DNA of 64,000 nt from NCBI GenBank assembly GCA_021292165.1, contig CM037878.1, forward strand, positions 5,520,804-5,584,803. The letters are read 5' to 3'. Source of the DNA: Shinisaurus crocodilurus (lineage: Eukaryota; Chordata; Lepidosauria; Squamata; Shinisauridae). Shown here one piece after another: positions 1-10,607 of the stretch; positions within the stretch are counted from its first letter, which is position 1, and every line of letters starts with the position of its first letter. The notes beneath the pieces are model-generated. The model worked only from the letters and a program-made list of their open reading frames with translations, made no database searches and was not told the origin of the DNA. A program made the position numbers and the translations under genes.

Positions 1-641
1 GTTCTGGTCACCACACCTAAAAAAAGGACATTGTAGAGTTGGAAAAAGTTCAGAAAAGGGCAACTAAATGATCAAGGGGCTGGAGCAACTCCCCGATGAG
101 GAAAGGTTACAGCAGCTGGGATTGTTTAGCTTAGAAAAAAGGCGAGTGAGAGGAGACATGATAGAGGTGTACACAATTATGCGTGGTGTGGAGAAAGTGG
201 GCAGGGAGACATTTTTCTCCCTCCCACCATAATACTACAACCCAATGGGGTCATCCCATGAAGCTGCTTGGTAGGACATTCAGGGCAGATAAAAGGAAGT
301 ACTTCTTTGCACAGTGCATAGTTGAAAACTATGGGATTCACTTCCACAAGATGTAGTGCTGGCCACCAATTTGGACAGATTTAAAAGGGGATTGGATAAA
401 TTCCTGGAGGAGAAGGCTATCACTGGCTACTAATCTGGATGGCTATATGCTGCCTCCAATATCAGAGGCGGTATGCCTAAGCACTCCAGTTGCTGGGGAA
501 CATGGGTGGGAAGGTGTTATTGCACTCATGTCCTGCTTGTGGGATCCTGTGGGCAGCTGGCTGGCTGGCCATTGTGTGAAAAGGATGCTGGACTAGATGG
601 ACCCTTGGTCTGATCCAGCCTGGCTCTTCATATCTTCTTAG
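1..641 (+). mobile_element. CR1/L3-type LINE, 3' end
   Basis: Decayed C-terminal reverse-transcriptase coding region followed by a 3'UTR. The sequence passes from wording equivalent to VQRRATKxIKGLE and LSLEKRRVRGDM to a tail with ACTAGATGGACCCTTGGTCT. The same tail recurs at 10285-10510 and 24817-25031 (+), and at 27478-27647, 35395-35590, 40760-40945 and 52050-52370 (-). Stops and frame breaks are present, so it is a dead 5'-truncated copy. Confidence 0.85.
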
Positions 642-862
642 GAAGGCAGATTTCGGTTGAACATCCGGAAAAAAAACATGCTAATGGTCAGAGGAGTCAG
701 ACATTGGAACCAACTCTAGGGAGGTGGTGAGCTCTCTGTCCCTGGAGGTATTCAAGCAGAGACTAGACAGACGTCTGTCAAGGATGTCTTAAACTGGATT
801 CCTGCAGGGGTTGACCTCTGTGGCCTCAATGGCCCCTTCCAACTCTGGTTCTATGAAATTCG
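642..862 (+). mobile_element. CR1 LINE 3' end fragment, second subfamily
   Basis: Matches the extreme ORF2 C-terminus (LNIRKxxLxVRxxxxWNQL region, decayed) and the 3' tail ending in TTCCAACTCTGGTTCTATGA. It belongs to the subfamily seen better preserved at 23303-23734, 60705-61065 and 62165-62497, and is joined directly to the preceding CR1 tail. Confidence 0.8.
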
Positions 863-1300
863 TGCAGTGCTGGGTGTTGGAAGCAGGATGATCCCTAAGG
901 ATGGCATAAATGAAGCTCACATTCTTGGGTACAGAGGAATAAACCTGTCCCAGCCCCGTTACCTGTGGTCCTTAAAAAAAAGAGGAAGAAATAGATAGAA
1001 CATGTGACCTTCCACATACAAAGCGCTTGCTTAACCACTGAGCTGTGGCCCTTCCCTTCAGTTCAATTGGAACATGCTCCTTATTCACGCGAATCTTTGG
1101 ATGCCCCATCCCATAATATGCAGCAAAGCACTCCCAAAGCAGCAGCTCACTGAAAGAACGTTGACCCGTCTGTGAAGACACAGATGCGGAAGGTCTGTTG
1201 ATGCCAGGAATGCATCAGGAGACATTTTTCACGCTTCACAGGCATCTTCAGTGTATTTATTGAGCGGAGATAAACAATTGCCTCTCTCTCTCTCTCTTGG
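863..1300. other. Intron, no assigned feature
   Basis: Only a short (CT)n run at 1282-1297 is evident. No coding frame or repeat shared with the rest of the window was recognised. Confidence 0.5.
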
Positions 1301-1479
1301 TAGATTCATAGATTCATAGATCATAGAGTTGGAAGGAGCCTACAAGGCTATCGAGTCCAACCCCCTGCTCAATGCAGGAAACTAGAGGAGGGGGTCTCCC
1401 ATCCAAGTGATAACCAGGCTTGACCCTGCTTAGCTTTCCACGCTCAGACAAGCTGAGCCAGCATAAGCCACAGGCCTGT
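1301..1479 (-). mobile_element. 5S rRNA/CR1 chimeric SINE
   Basis: On the minus strand the head reads GCTTATGCTGGCTCAGCTTG then GAAAGCTAAGCAGGGTCA and a degraded equivalent of 5S TACTTGGATGGGAGACC. These are the internal promoter blocks (A box, IE, C box) of 5S rRNA used by RNA polymerase III. The 3' half is the CR1 tail (CTGCATTGAGCAGGGGGTTG, CTATGAT repeats). Other copies are at 42806-42972, 58051-58184 and 59959-60114. The CR1-like tail presumably lets it borrow CR1 reverse transcriptase. Confidence 0.82.
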
Positions 1480-1754
1480 GAGACCTGCAAGCCAATCCAG
1501 GTTCCCCCAGTAACTTTTCTCCCCCCCACCCCTCAAAGGAATCGCCTAACCTTGGTTTTTGCACCCTTAGCATTACTTTACTTTAGCTGCCACCAAAGCT
1601 GTAGCATCAAGGAACTCTTCGCCGAGGGAATAGTCCTTGTGGGTAACACTGTTAAAAAACGTGTGGGAGTAACAGGAAAAGAAATAGCCAATAAAAGTAC
1701 TGCCTCCAGTACCAGCCATTCATCTCTCATTGGGCGACTCACGCAAAGCCACGT

Positions 1755-2787
1755 GTGAATAAGCCACGGCGGGTTGGTTCTTTGCTGCACAACCCCACTT
1801 TACACCCAACAGGCGACCGTGGGTTCTTCTCCCACTGCCCTCGGTCACCCAACCGGCTCCGTCATGTATCCCAGGGTCCTTTGCGGCAGAACCTGTCTTG
1901 TCGTCTCCCCCTCCAGCTCGGATGGCTACCCCTTTTCATTTGCCAATGCTTTCTTTTTCTGGAGACCAAAACAAGAGGAGGTGAGCATCCAGTAGCCATG
2001 AAAAAAAGGAGAGAACTAGGTAGGTTCTCAGGATGCAAAATCTTTATTAAATACAGGAGCCCAAATAGGGCTCTATTTAATAAAGATTTTGCATCCTGAG
2101 AACCTAGTTCTCTCCTTTTTCCGTTTCTTTTTCTGGAGCCTAAAAAAATGCACAGTAGTGGTCCTATTTTTTCTTTTAAATTCAGCCCTTGAAAATTGTG
2201 CAACTGTGTTCTTAATTTTTGGGGGGGATTTTTTTGTTGTTGTTGTTGTTTTGGTCTGTTTTTTTGCAAGTGTGCCCTTATGGCCGCCCAGTATGGGTAT
2301 TCTTGCATGGTCAATTTCCTGGTCTGTTTCAGCTGTTAAAAAGGGAGCAGTGTAAGTAACAGATTGACATGGTGAGATTGCAAATAGGCTAATTTGTGCA
2401 CAATTGCCAGGGACTGATATATAGCCAAGTTGTCCATTGAAAAGCACCGGTAAAAGGGGGGGGGGGGAAGGAGGTGCAGCAAAATATCTCCCCCTTAGCT
2501 ATGTGATCCTCTCAATTTTAAGTGCTGAACTGACAGTTCTCAGTGCCCTCCACCTTTTCAACACTTCCCCCGAGTCTCCAGCTACTCCAGAAAGGGGAGA
2601 TATTAACTCCGCACCCCACTTTTCAGAGCACCTACTGCTGTGGTTATTGATGTTCCCTGATTGTTGTTGTTGGGGGTGGGGGGGGGACCCTGCAGAAATA
2701 TACACAGATTTAATGGCTGCGAAGTAATGGAGGGGAATTTTGCTCACCTGCATTAACTGCTTCCCAGCCCTTACATTTGCACAGATT
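1755..2787. mobile_element. Long foldback DNA element, copy 1, left arm
   Basis: The segment from AATAAGCCACGGCGGGTTGG through TGTATCCCAGGGTCCTTT, a GAAAATTGTGCA block and the CCTCCACCTTTTCAACACTT block near 2550 matches, in inverted order, the right half of the element at 15775-17690. The matching right arm of this copy is at 8166-8830. A copia-type element (2788-7712) sits near the centre. No transposase is seen. TAAGCCAC near the end suggests PIF/Harbinger-related reptile MITEs, but the superfamily is not settled. Confidence 0.6.
2008..2115. repeat. Imperfect palindrome inside foldback arm
   Basis: Left arm 2008-2052 and right arm 2075-2115 are reverse complements except for a 4-base insertion in the left arm (TAGGTAGG against TAGG). 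The spacer itself pairs (GAGCCC with GGGCTC), so the whole could fold as one hairpin. A 15-bp direct repeat TTTCTTTTTCTGGAG lies on both sides (1950-1964, 2124-2138), suggesting a target duplication. Confidence 0.75.
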
Positions 2788-3320
2788 TGTGAGAGTTGGA
2801 CTGACCCGGGTTCAAAAGCTCCCCTAGCCAATGACCCTCAGTCCCAGTCACGCAAGCGGAAGGAGGAGATAACAGCAGTTAATAAAGATTAAAGAGTTTA
2901 TTTGTAAGACCCAATTACATGGGATTAAGGCAATCAATGCATCTCTACTCACTACATCATAGCAGACTCAAAACCTATACCCCAGTGGTAAGGCTAGATG
3001 AAGTGAAGTACAAGAGACATGTCGTGTCGAGACGAGCAAGCAGCAGAGAAGAGATGAAGAGGAATGACGGAAGCAAGCAAGTGTGCTAGCTTATATACCC
3101 CAGACCCTGCATCTATGAATAGGATATTACTCACCCAGTTGCACAACCTACTCATCAACATGTTTATCCAAACCTGTTCAAGGCTGCTGAGTCACATCAC
3201 CTCGAGACTATGTCTCCTGACCAAAGACCTTCTGTACTTGAACTCAAGTAACACCCACCAGGTCAGGTGATAATCCCGATGTCAGGTGGTAATCTCGTTC
3301 TGCTTATGCAAAACCTAACA
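2788..3320 (-). repeat. 3' LTR of copia-type element (element orientation minus)
   Basis: Begins TGTTAGG and ends CTCTCACA on the minus strand. TATATAA at 3091-3097 (minus) is a likely TATA box, and AATAAA at 2897-2902 (minus) a likely polyadenylation signal about 190 bp downstream, giving a U3-R-U5 layout. Confidence 0.9.
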
Positions 3321-4559
3321 TCCCCCTGCTTTTGCATTTGCGTAGAACGTGGTTATTTACCTCATACAACAGCAACAGCGTTGTTGACATCTGATGCTGT
3401 TCCTTCATCTATGGACTTTGATAAAAAAACTTCTGCAGGAATTACTTTACCTGCCAGAAATTTGAACCACCATCAAATCACTTCTGATGTATCCCTTCTT
3501 ATGACACAGTTTTATCTGCAAACCCAAAACGTTGTGTATTGCTATCTGCCTGCAGCATAGCAATCCTGCCTTGGTTTCCTGAAAAAACTGTAATAGGTTT
3601 TTCACATCAATCTCAGCATCATTTAAACATTTTTACAATTTAAACCATTTAAACAAATGCATTAACTATTCAAGCTTTACAATAGCATAATAGCACAATA
3701 CATAATACAATGTATTCAGTTCAATTTCAGTTGAACTCTAACCTTTAGATGATTGTTTCTACAAAATCAATCAAACAAAGTATGATTATAAAAATAACAA
3801 ACTTCAGGTGTGTTCTTGTTGTTCTTACTATCACAACCACAACTGGCATTTCTGTGAATCTGTAAGCCACCTGTGCTCTGACTTGTAAATCTTAGTCTGA
3901 AGTGTGATGTTCCTTTCCAGATAACACTCAACTCCTTTTCAGAGCTCTCCAAGCATGTCCTGTTGGTCTAACAGTCTGCCCACTACACTGACAGCAATAC
4001 CTGGCCTTGTTGCTTGTACAGTAAAGCTCAACAGCCCAATGCTCCTGTGTAGCATTCAAACTGCTTTTCCATCAGCATGTGCTTGAAAATCCCCAATTAT
4101 TTGGAGTCTCTCACTGAGTTAACTATCTCCAAAATTCTCAATCACATCCATGATTTTTCTCTGGTTTGTTGCAGTAAGTACTGCCCTCTTGGTTCTCCCT
4201 CAACCTCTATTTACAAATAAACAGTTGATCCACCACCAAGCAGTTTCAATTCAATGAAATTCCAAACCCTGGATCAATTATATCATATTGCTTTTATCTG
4301 TCCAGAAAAAACAATAGATCACCCATCTAAACAAAGTACATACAGTCTATGTCCCTGTTCCTCCTGTTCAACAAACAAACATTGATCTGCCTCTCTGAGC
4401 AAATCTCATTTCAACAATGTTTGAGTTCAAAACAGAATTCCAGCCTCCAGCTGATTCCTGACTTTTCCTACAGAAATTCTCACAGACAGTTTTCCAAAGA
4501 CTTCCTCTCATTTAAAATGCTTATGTTCCAATATTTCCTTATGAAATATCCATACATCT

Positions 4560-4860
4560 TTACATTCTTAAACATCAGTCTAACTGTTTCCAAAGCAAAT
4601 TGTTGTTGCACTCATCCATGATTATCCAGCCCCTTTTAACTTGAGCAAAAATCACAAGCAACCAATCTTGCTATTTGTCACATATATAACCTTTTACCAA
4701 TCTGGTTAGTTTTCACTTAAAAATCTATCTGGTAACAATGAGTTCCATGGACTGCTGTTTGTTTCACCCAGCTTCCATGTTTTGTTCTTTATCCAAAGAA
4801 TTCAACTCAGCTTGCATAGCCTGAAGCTATGGTTCAGCTTCCTTAACAGACAATTTTTCA
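4560..4860 (-). pseudogene. Copia-type reverse transcriptase N-terminal remnant
   Basis: The minus strand reads AMQAELNSLDKEQTWKL, which fits the conserved start of the copia RT domain (AMxxELxSLxxNxTWxLV). After a gap with stops comes the degraded KVKTNQxGKVxRYKARLVA-type block. Stops make it non-functional. The catalytic YVDD block was not found. Confidence 0.6.
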
Positions 4861-5399
4861 CCCCTTTGAAATTTTGAAGTTTCAAATGGCTTTTCCCTGC
4901 AAATTCATCCTGATATCTCACAGGTTGTTTGACTCACCTGTTCCTTATCTCATCAGTTATCAGGTTCCTGTTTCAATAAATTTGCACCAATGATGAACAA
5001 TCATTTGTTTAGTCTCTACTAAACCAAATGTGTATCAGTTTGTCAAATTTACCTGACTGTCTTTCAGCAAATGCTTTTCTATTCTGACTCTGCCCTGATG
5101 CTTCCCCTGCATTAACAGAATTAATTTTGAAAAAATGATCTCACCTTTTTCATTTAGCATTATACTTAACACTTCTAGATAATCTCACTATCTAAGTGTT
5201 GTTCATGTAAAACACAATATTCTCATTTCTAGAAAAATCTCATGTAAGCTCCCTTACAGATTTCTTCTAACTTTGAGGTGTATGTACCTACATATCAGAT
5301 CCAAGATCCTGAAATGTTTCTCCAGAAGATTCTTCCTTCTACACTACTTTCTATAAGCTGTACAGTTCATCACACAGAACTAAAACTTCTATCATGTAC

Positions 5400-5760
5400 A
5401 TAATCAAAAACATTTAAGAGCTTCTACCCAAACCTCATTATCCAAATTAGTATCACCTCTTCTGAGTGTTTGTTTACTCTTCTACACAATCCATGTGTTC
5501 AATATCACATCCTGTTAGAAAGTCATCAAAACATGCACTGAATTGAACTTCCCCATATCTGAAAAGAAATAGGTAACATGGGTAATATGCTTGTTTCCCA
5601 TCCAAGCACAAAACACCTTGACTTTGTTCAATACTCCAGCTTTCTATCTAACATGTACACAACCTGTACCTCGTGTATTGATCAATTAACATCATGAAAT
5701 AACGTGCCTTTCCTCTAAAAACCATCAGAGTTCCACAAGATTACCAAGAACAAATTGAAT
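5400..5760 (-). pseudogene. Copia-type integrase remnant
   Basis: The minus strand encodes a stretch reading RYFMMLIDQYTRYR, typical of the start of the retroviral/copia integrase core (YxLxxIDDYSRY-like). Shifted pieces with HVTYF and SDMGKF (the RSDxGGEF region) and LDNEVWVEAL follow. Several in-frame stops interrupt it, so no enzyme is made. Confidence 0.6.
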
Positions 5761-7163
5761 GAAATGACATGTGTTCAGCTTGCCTTCCAGTTTACCTGTT
5801 GAAGCTAGCATCCCTTGTTTATGTGCACAAAATTACCTTTCATGTGAAAATTACAATTTCCAAAATGCTTTCCCCACCAACATAACACAGTTTGCATTTT
5901 CTTTCACAAGCCTGTGAATCTAAATGATCAAACAATCATGTGATATGCATGCATGTACATGTCATACATATAAGCATTTAACCTTTTTATAGTTGCAACA
6001 GTACAACTTTCCATTTCTTTATTTACACCATTACAGTATGAAAGAAATAATCCATCTCTTAGCTTTGCCATATAAACATACCTAATTATTCAGTATTTTA
6101 CATTTTGCTACAGAAAAATCCACAATATACTCAAGTCATATATACATTCAGTACATTTCAGAGCATATATTACACTTTCTTGAATCCAAGTTATCCAAAC
6201 TTTCAAGAAATACATTTCAAAAACATGACTGTTAAACCTCTGACCATTTGCATAGTCTTCTTCCTGTTTATTTATGTCCAACACAGAAAGCTTCGTTTAA
6301 ACAATCCACTGCTTCTGGTCCACAACAAAATAATGTCCATTTTGTTATGTCCTGGGTTAAAACATAAAGGTTTTCCCTTCAGCAGCACCCCTGCTGATTT
6401 CAAGCTCCTTCTTCTGTGATCCCACATGAAGAAAATGAAGAACAGCTTCACATTTTAAGCACAGCTTTCTCTGTTCAAAACTGCCGCGCTGTTCCCCTGC
6501 TGTTTTGATACAGCCTCCCGTGTAGTATCAAGTTTCCCAAGATACACACGTGACCTTGCTTTGCTGCGACATGACGCTCCAGACGCTTTACCCACGTCAG
6601 ACGTAATCCACGCATTTGTAATCCAAGCCACTTGTTGATACAATGCAAAAGATAGCTGATCCGCTGCTGTGTGAAGAAGCAAACTGCAAATGAAATATGA
6701 TCCTCCTGCCTGTAGCCTTGACTCAAATGAGTTGACACAGAACCTCCTGAAGATTATTTCCTTGCCCGATACAGCTCCTTTACAATCACTCCAGCAAGCT
6801 GTGGAAAACAAATCCTTGTGTCCAGCGTTGTTCACCTTTCAGCCTAGTAGCTGCCCGAACCGCTTTTCACAGTCTGTAGCCTTGGATTTTGCCAAGCCTG
6901 GCACCTCCGTTTCAGCTGCTTTCAAAACGAAAAATCCTCCGTCTCTCTGTTTCTCTGCATTCTTCTTCAGTTGCATTCCAAGCCGCTGTTATCAGCATTC
7001 AGCTTTAGCAACACTGCATCGCCTTCCCCGGTTTGTTTACAAACCGTTCTTACAAATAGTAAACAATTTCCTTAACTCTATAACTGCCGAATTTCTCCGA
7101 ACTGCGTCTCTGTGGCTTATCTGCCCATCTGAGATAACCATCAGATCGTTATCTGATCCTTAT

Positions 7164-7177
7164 CTGGGCCCATAACC
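7164..7177 (-). other. Primer-binding site, copia-like
   Basis: Minus strand reads GGTTATGGGCCCAG. In Drosophila copia the same motif directly follows the 5' LTR and pairs with an internal segment of initiator methionyl-tRNA (half-tRNA priming). Identification is from memory of the copia sequence. Confidence 0.7.
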
Positions 7178-7179
7178 GA

Positions 7180-7712
7180 TGTGAGAGTTGGACTGACCCG
7201 GGTTCAAAAGCTCCCCTAGCCAATGACCCTCAGTCCCAGTCACGCAAGCGGAAGGAGGAGATAACAGCAGTTAATAAAGATTAAAGAGTTTATTTGTAAG
7301 ACCCAATTACATGGGATTAAGGCAATCAATGCATCTCTACTCACTACATCATAGCAGACTCAAAACCTATACCCCAGTGGTAAGGCTAGATGAAGTGAAG
7401 TACAAGAGACATGTCGTGTCGAGACGAGCAAGCAGCAGAGAAGAGATGAAGAGGAATGACGGAAGCAAGCAAGTGTGCTAGCTTATATACCCCAGACCCT
7501 GCATCTATGAATAGGATATTACTCACCCAGTTGCACAACCTACTCATCAACATGTTTATCCAAACCTGTTCAAGGCTGCTGAGTCACATCACCTCGAGAC
7601 TATGTCTCCTGACCAAAGACCTTCTGTACTTGAACTCAAGTAACACCCACCAGGTCAGGTGATAATCCCGATGTCAGGTGGTAATCTCGTTCTGCTTATG
7701 CAAAACCTAACA
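7180..7712 (-). repeat. 5' LTR of copia-type element (element orientation minus)
   Basis: Same length as the partner at 2788-3320 and no mismatch found when read side by side. In element order it is followed after 2 bp by the primer-binding site. Confidence 0.9.
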
Positions 7713-7839
7713 AGATTTCCCCTCCGTTTACCTGCTAGCCTTTAAATTTGCATATATTCCCCAATCCAAGAAATGCACAAATATTCACAACAGTTTTTAG
7801 GTTTGTTTGTTTGTTTAAAAAACAAACAAACCCTTAGAG

Positions 7840-7974
7840 CAGTGTTCTCCAACCTTGGGTCCCCAGATGTTTTTGGCCTACAACTCCCAGCATGCCCCAG
7901 CCAGCGTAGCTGGCTGGGGCATGCTGGGAGTTGTAGGCCAAAAACATCTGGGGACCCAAGGTTGGAGAACACTG
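7840..7974. mobile_element. Palindromic hAT-Buster-like MITE, copy 1 (135 bp)
   Basis: Starts CAGTGTTCTCCAACCTTGGG and ends with its exact complement. The two arms of about 66 bp are perfect reverse complements around a GTA loop. The 8-bp target duplication CCTTAGAG lies at 7832-7839 and 7975-7982. The 5' CAGTGTTCTxCAACC resembles TcBuster ends, and central TA in the duplication is the Buster-clade hallmark. Non-coding, so it needs transposase in trans. Confidence 0.92.
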
Positions 7975-8021
7975 CCTTAGAGGGTGGCAGAATGCCAATG
8001 GGGCACTAGTTCCAGCAGCAC

Positions 8022-8115
8022 TTATTTTTATTTATTTATTTATTTATTTATTTATTCTATTTATACCCCGCCTTTTTTCCTGCAAGGAACCCAAGGCGGC
8101 TTACACAACTTACAG
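8022..8115 (-). mobile_element. SINE 3' tail fragment
   Basis: The (ATTT)n run and then CCTGCAAGGAACCCAAGG are the reverse of the 3' end of the tRNA-derived SINE at 46393-46632; head and A/B boxes are missing. Confidence 0.7.
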
Positions 8116-8165
8116 CCGCCCGACCTGCATGGCCCCCCATTCACTCCGTCCCATGCAGCTGCCTT

Positions 8166-8830
8166 TTAAGATTTTTTTTTTTAAAACTGTCAGGGAACCG
8201 CAGTAACCACATCAGTAAGTGCTCCGAAACGGAGCCGCAAAGTGAGGCGGGGAGGTGTCTCCCCTTTCTGGAGGTGTACTTATTCCCTCGGCTTCTTCCC
8301 CCCCCGCCGCCCATTTTCCCACATTGACAGCTGGAAACAGGCAAGGAAATTGACCAGGCAAGACTTACCCACTTCACACAGCTCTAAGTGTGCACTTGTG
8401 CACTAGTGAAAGACGGACAGAAATAATAAAGACATTACGACCCCAATTGTGCATTTTGGAGGCACTGAAAAATAAATTTTAAAAAGCTGGGAAATGAGTG
8501 ATGGTCTTTGCAAAGTGCCGTTTCGACACTGGTGGAAGGGCAGTCACTGACGGGATTGCAAAAGCTAGTGGCACGGACTTGTTTTGCCGCTCTTGCTAAG
8601 CAGCTCTGTAGCCGATTGCGGCAACCCATGATAAAATTGGTCTCCTGGGTTCGGATGGCACAACAACCCATCATGGGAAAGAACAATCCTACAGCAAGCC
8701 ATGGGTCCTCTCTGTGGCTTGTTGCTGAAAAATAAGCCACCCAGTTGCTGAAAAATAAACCACTCTGGGTTTGGATGACACAGCAGCCCACCATGGCTGG
8801 CTGCCCATGTCGTGATGTGCGAACCAGGTC
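8166..8830. mobile_element. Long foldback DNA element, copy 1, right arm
   Basis: Read on the minus strand it parallels 15800-16470: CAGTGACTGCCCTTCCACCA, then a poly-T/TTATTTTT block, AATTGTGCA and a TTGACCAGGCAAGACT segment. Together with 1755-2787 it forms one element split by later insertions. Confidence 0.6.
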
Positions 8831-9380
8831 ACAGAGTTGATCTCATTGGGCCAACAACTGAAAGGCAAATTGGCTCCCCAAAGCATGGGGAGACTTTGAT
8901 GACAGATCCACCAATTTTAGAATTTGTTTCCCTCTGTGCCCCTCCTCCTGCACCCCCAGGAATAAAAGCTGTTTTCCCTCTTTGCCATCATCAGGTCTTA
9001 TCTGCCAGTGGGTCCTTGCATACAAGGAAGATGATGGTTGCTTTGCTTTGGGCGTTGCAGATTTAGCTTGGCTGTTAACAGCTGCAATGTGGGAGTTTTT
9101 TCTTGATATTCATGGGTACCAGTAGGACGTGGCAGAGAAGTGGGTCTCCTGCCAGGTCCCCCCCAATTCACAATATTTATCTTTTTCTTATTGAGAGTTG
9201 TTCTAGAACTGAAGTTGTCTGGGTGACATACATAATAAAAACAATAAGCATACAATATCCATGCTTCCTGGCGAGCGCTGTTTTACTCTCTTGAGGCATG
9301 CCTCCCAGTACGCATAGTTTGACTGTGGAATTGTCTGCCGCCAGATGCAGTGATGGCCACCAACCAAAACAGCTTTAACA
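8831..9380. other. Intron, no assigned feature
   Basis: Mixed-composition DNA with no frame of interest and no clear match to the other families here. Confidence 0.4.
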
Positions 9381-9583
9381 GTTAGGAACGTAGGAAGCTG
9401 CCTTATACTGAAGTCAGACCTTTAGTCCATCTGGTGCAGTATTGTTGACACTGACTGGCAGTGTCTCTCCAGGGTTCCAGACAGGATTCTTTCCCAGCCC
9501 TACCTGGAGGCCGGGGATCGGACCTGGGACCTTCAGCATGTCAAGCAGGTGCTCTCTCACACTGAGCTGTGGTCAGTGTGAGA
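9381..9583 (-). mobile_element. tRNA-derived SINE (family B)
   Basis: The minus strand runs from a tRNA-like head (CCACAGCTCAGTGTGAGAGA, GGTCCGATCC as B box) to AGTATAAGGCAGCTTCCTA at the 3' end. Related copies: 23794-23983, 45650-45825 and a 5' part at 56715-56865. Confidence 0.8.
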
Positions 9584-9588
9584 GAATA

Positions 9589-9672
9589 CAGCACCTGGCA
9601 TTCCAAGGCGGTCACCCATCCAAGTACTAACCAGGCCCGACCCTGCTTAGCTTCCGAGATCAGACGAGATCG
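9589..9672 (-). pseudogene. 5S rRNA-derived fragment
   Basis: On the minus strand about 84 bases follow vertebrate 5S rRNA closely from GATCTCGTCTGATCTCGG through GCTAAGCAGGGTCGGGCC and TACTTGGATGGGTGACCGCC to CCAGGTGCTG. The first ~25 bases of 5S are missing and a few bases differ. It is much closer to true 5S rRNA than the heads of the 5S/CR1 SINEs here, so it may be a truncated 5S retrocopy or another 5S-SINE. It abuts a LINE reverse-transcriptase fragment. Confidence 0.75.
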
Positions 9673-9675
9673 GTA

Positions 9676-10222
9676 TTTGCCATCTTCATCGCCATGGTTT
9701 TACATCTTGTCAAGGGGAAACTTCCCACCGGTGTGGGAATTATATATCGAACAGATGGAAAGCTCTTTAATCTCAGCAGGCTGAAAGCAAAAAGTAAGGT
9801 AATTACAACCTCCATTGTGGAACTTCAGTATGCTGATGATGATAATGTGGTCTCCGCACATTCAGAGGATGATCTCCAAACTATCCTAAATGCTTTTGCA
9901 GAAGCATACGAAAAACTTGGTCTCTCACTTAACATCAAAAAAACCAAAGTGCTTCATCAGCAAGTGCAAGCCAACCCTTTGGTGATGCCATCTATCCAGC
10001 TTGGCGGGACAATACTGGAAAATGTCGATCATTTTCTCTATCTTGGCAGCTATCTTTCTGTTACAGCTAACATCGACAGTGAAATCCAGCATCGTCCGAG
10101 CTCCGCAAGTGCCGCATTTTCTCGAATGAAACATAGAGTGTTCGAGGATCGGGATATTTGTAAGAAGACCAAAACTCTGTTTTATCCCGGAAGACAATCT
10201 TACTCGGTCACGAGTGATCGCC

Positions 10223-10223
<1 letters not shown>
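9676..10223 (+). pseudogene. Non-LTR retrotransposon reverse transcriptase fragment
   Basis: From ATG 9694 an open frame carries the RT catalytic motif YADD (residues 46-49) after DGKLFNLSRL. It then has LGLSLNIKKTKVL (the GLxxNxxKT palm motif) and YLGSYLSVTANIDSEI, the palm/thumb signature of LINE RTs. It is 5' truncated, lacks endonuclease, and degenerates at a (ATG)n run. An RTE-like clade is possible but not settled. Confidence 0.8.

Positions 10224-10263
<40 letters not shown>
10224..10263. repeat. (ATG)n microsatellite
   Basis: About thirteen ATG units in a row. Open frames running through it give poly-Met or poly-His and are artefacts. Confidence 0.95.
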
Positions 10264-10284
10264 TTCAGGGCTGTTCAGTTGGTT

Positions 10285-10510
10285 AGACAAGTTCAAGGAG
10301 GGTAAGGCTATCAATGGCTACTAGTCACAACGGCTGTATGTTACCTCCAGGATCAGAAGCCGTATGCCTCTCAGTACCAGTTGTCGGGGAACATGAGTGG
10401 CGCTGTTGCACTCATGTCCTCCTTGTGCACTTCCCGTGGGCCACTATGGGAACAGAGTGCTGGAATAGAGAGAGGCCTTTGGTGTGATGTGGCAGGGCCG
10501 CTCTTCTTAG
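10285..10510 (+). mobile_element. CR1/L3-type LINE 3' tail
   Basis: Same tail as at 420-641, with GGCTATCAATGGCTACTAGT and CACTCATGTCCTCCTTGTG; diverged. Confidence 0.75.
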
Positions 10511-10607
10511 TGTGTGACATGGTGTGGCTTTAATCCAGTGGTTACTTGCACAAGTGGTGCTTCGTCTTGGCAGGCAAGGATGCACAAACACATGATTTAG
10601 TGTAAGC

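Larger units (their letters stand above)
2788..7712 (-). mobile_element. Ty1/copia-type LTR retrotransposon, complete ends, dead pol
   Basis: Two 533-bp direct LTRs (2788-3320 and 7180-7712) flank a 3.86-kb interior, and AGATT occurs as a 5-bp target duplication at 2783-2787 and 7713-7717. The element reads on the minus strand. Next to LTR 7180-7712 is GGTTATGGGCCCAG (minus, 7164-7177), matching the primer-binding site of Drosophila copia, which pairs with an internal part of initiator tRNA-Met. Next to LTR 2788-3320 is a purine tract AAAAGCAGGGGGA (minus, 3321-3333). The interior keeps recognisable copia-type integrase and reverse-transcriptase stretches broken by many stops. By eye the LTRs show no difference, so insertion was recent although pol is dead. 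Mobilisation in trans is inferred. It is inserted in the foldback element 1755-8830. Confidence 0.85.

Noticed and set aside
6455..6835. Minus-strand 126-codon frame in the copia-type element as an intact gag
   Set aside because: I could not see a capsid or zinc-knuckle motif, and it sits in a degenerate interior; at most a gag remnant.
9589..9672. Functional 5S rRNA gene
   Set aside because: The 5' quarter of 5S is missing and several bases differ; no T-run terminator in the right place.
9694..10305. Functional gene with poly-Met C-terminus
   Set aside because: It is a truncated LINE RT running into an (ATG)n microsatellite.
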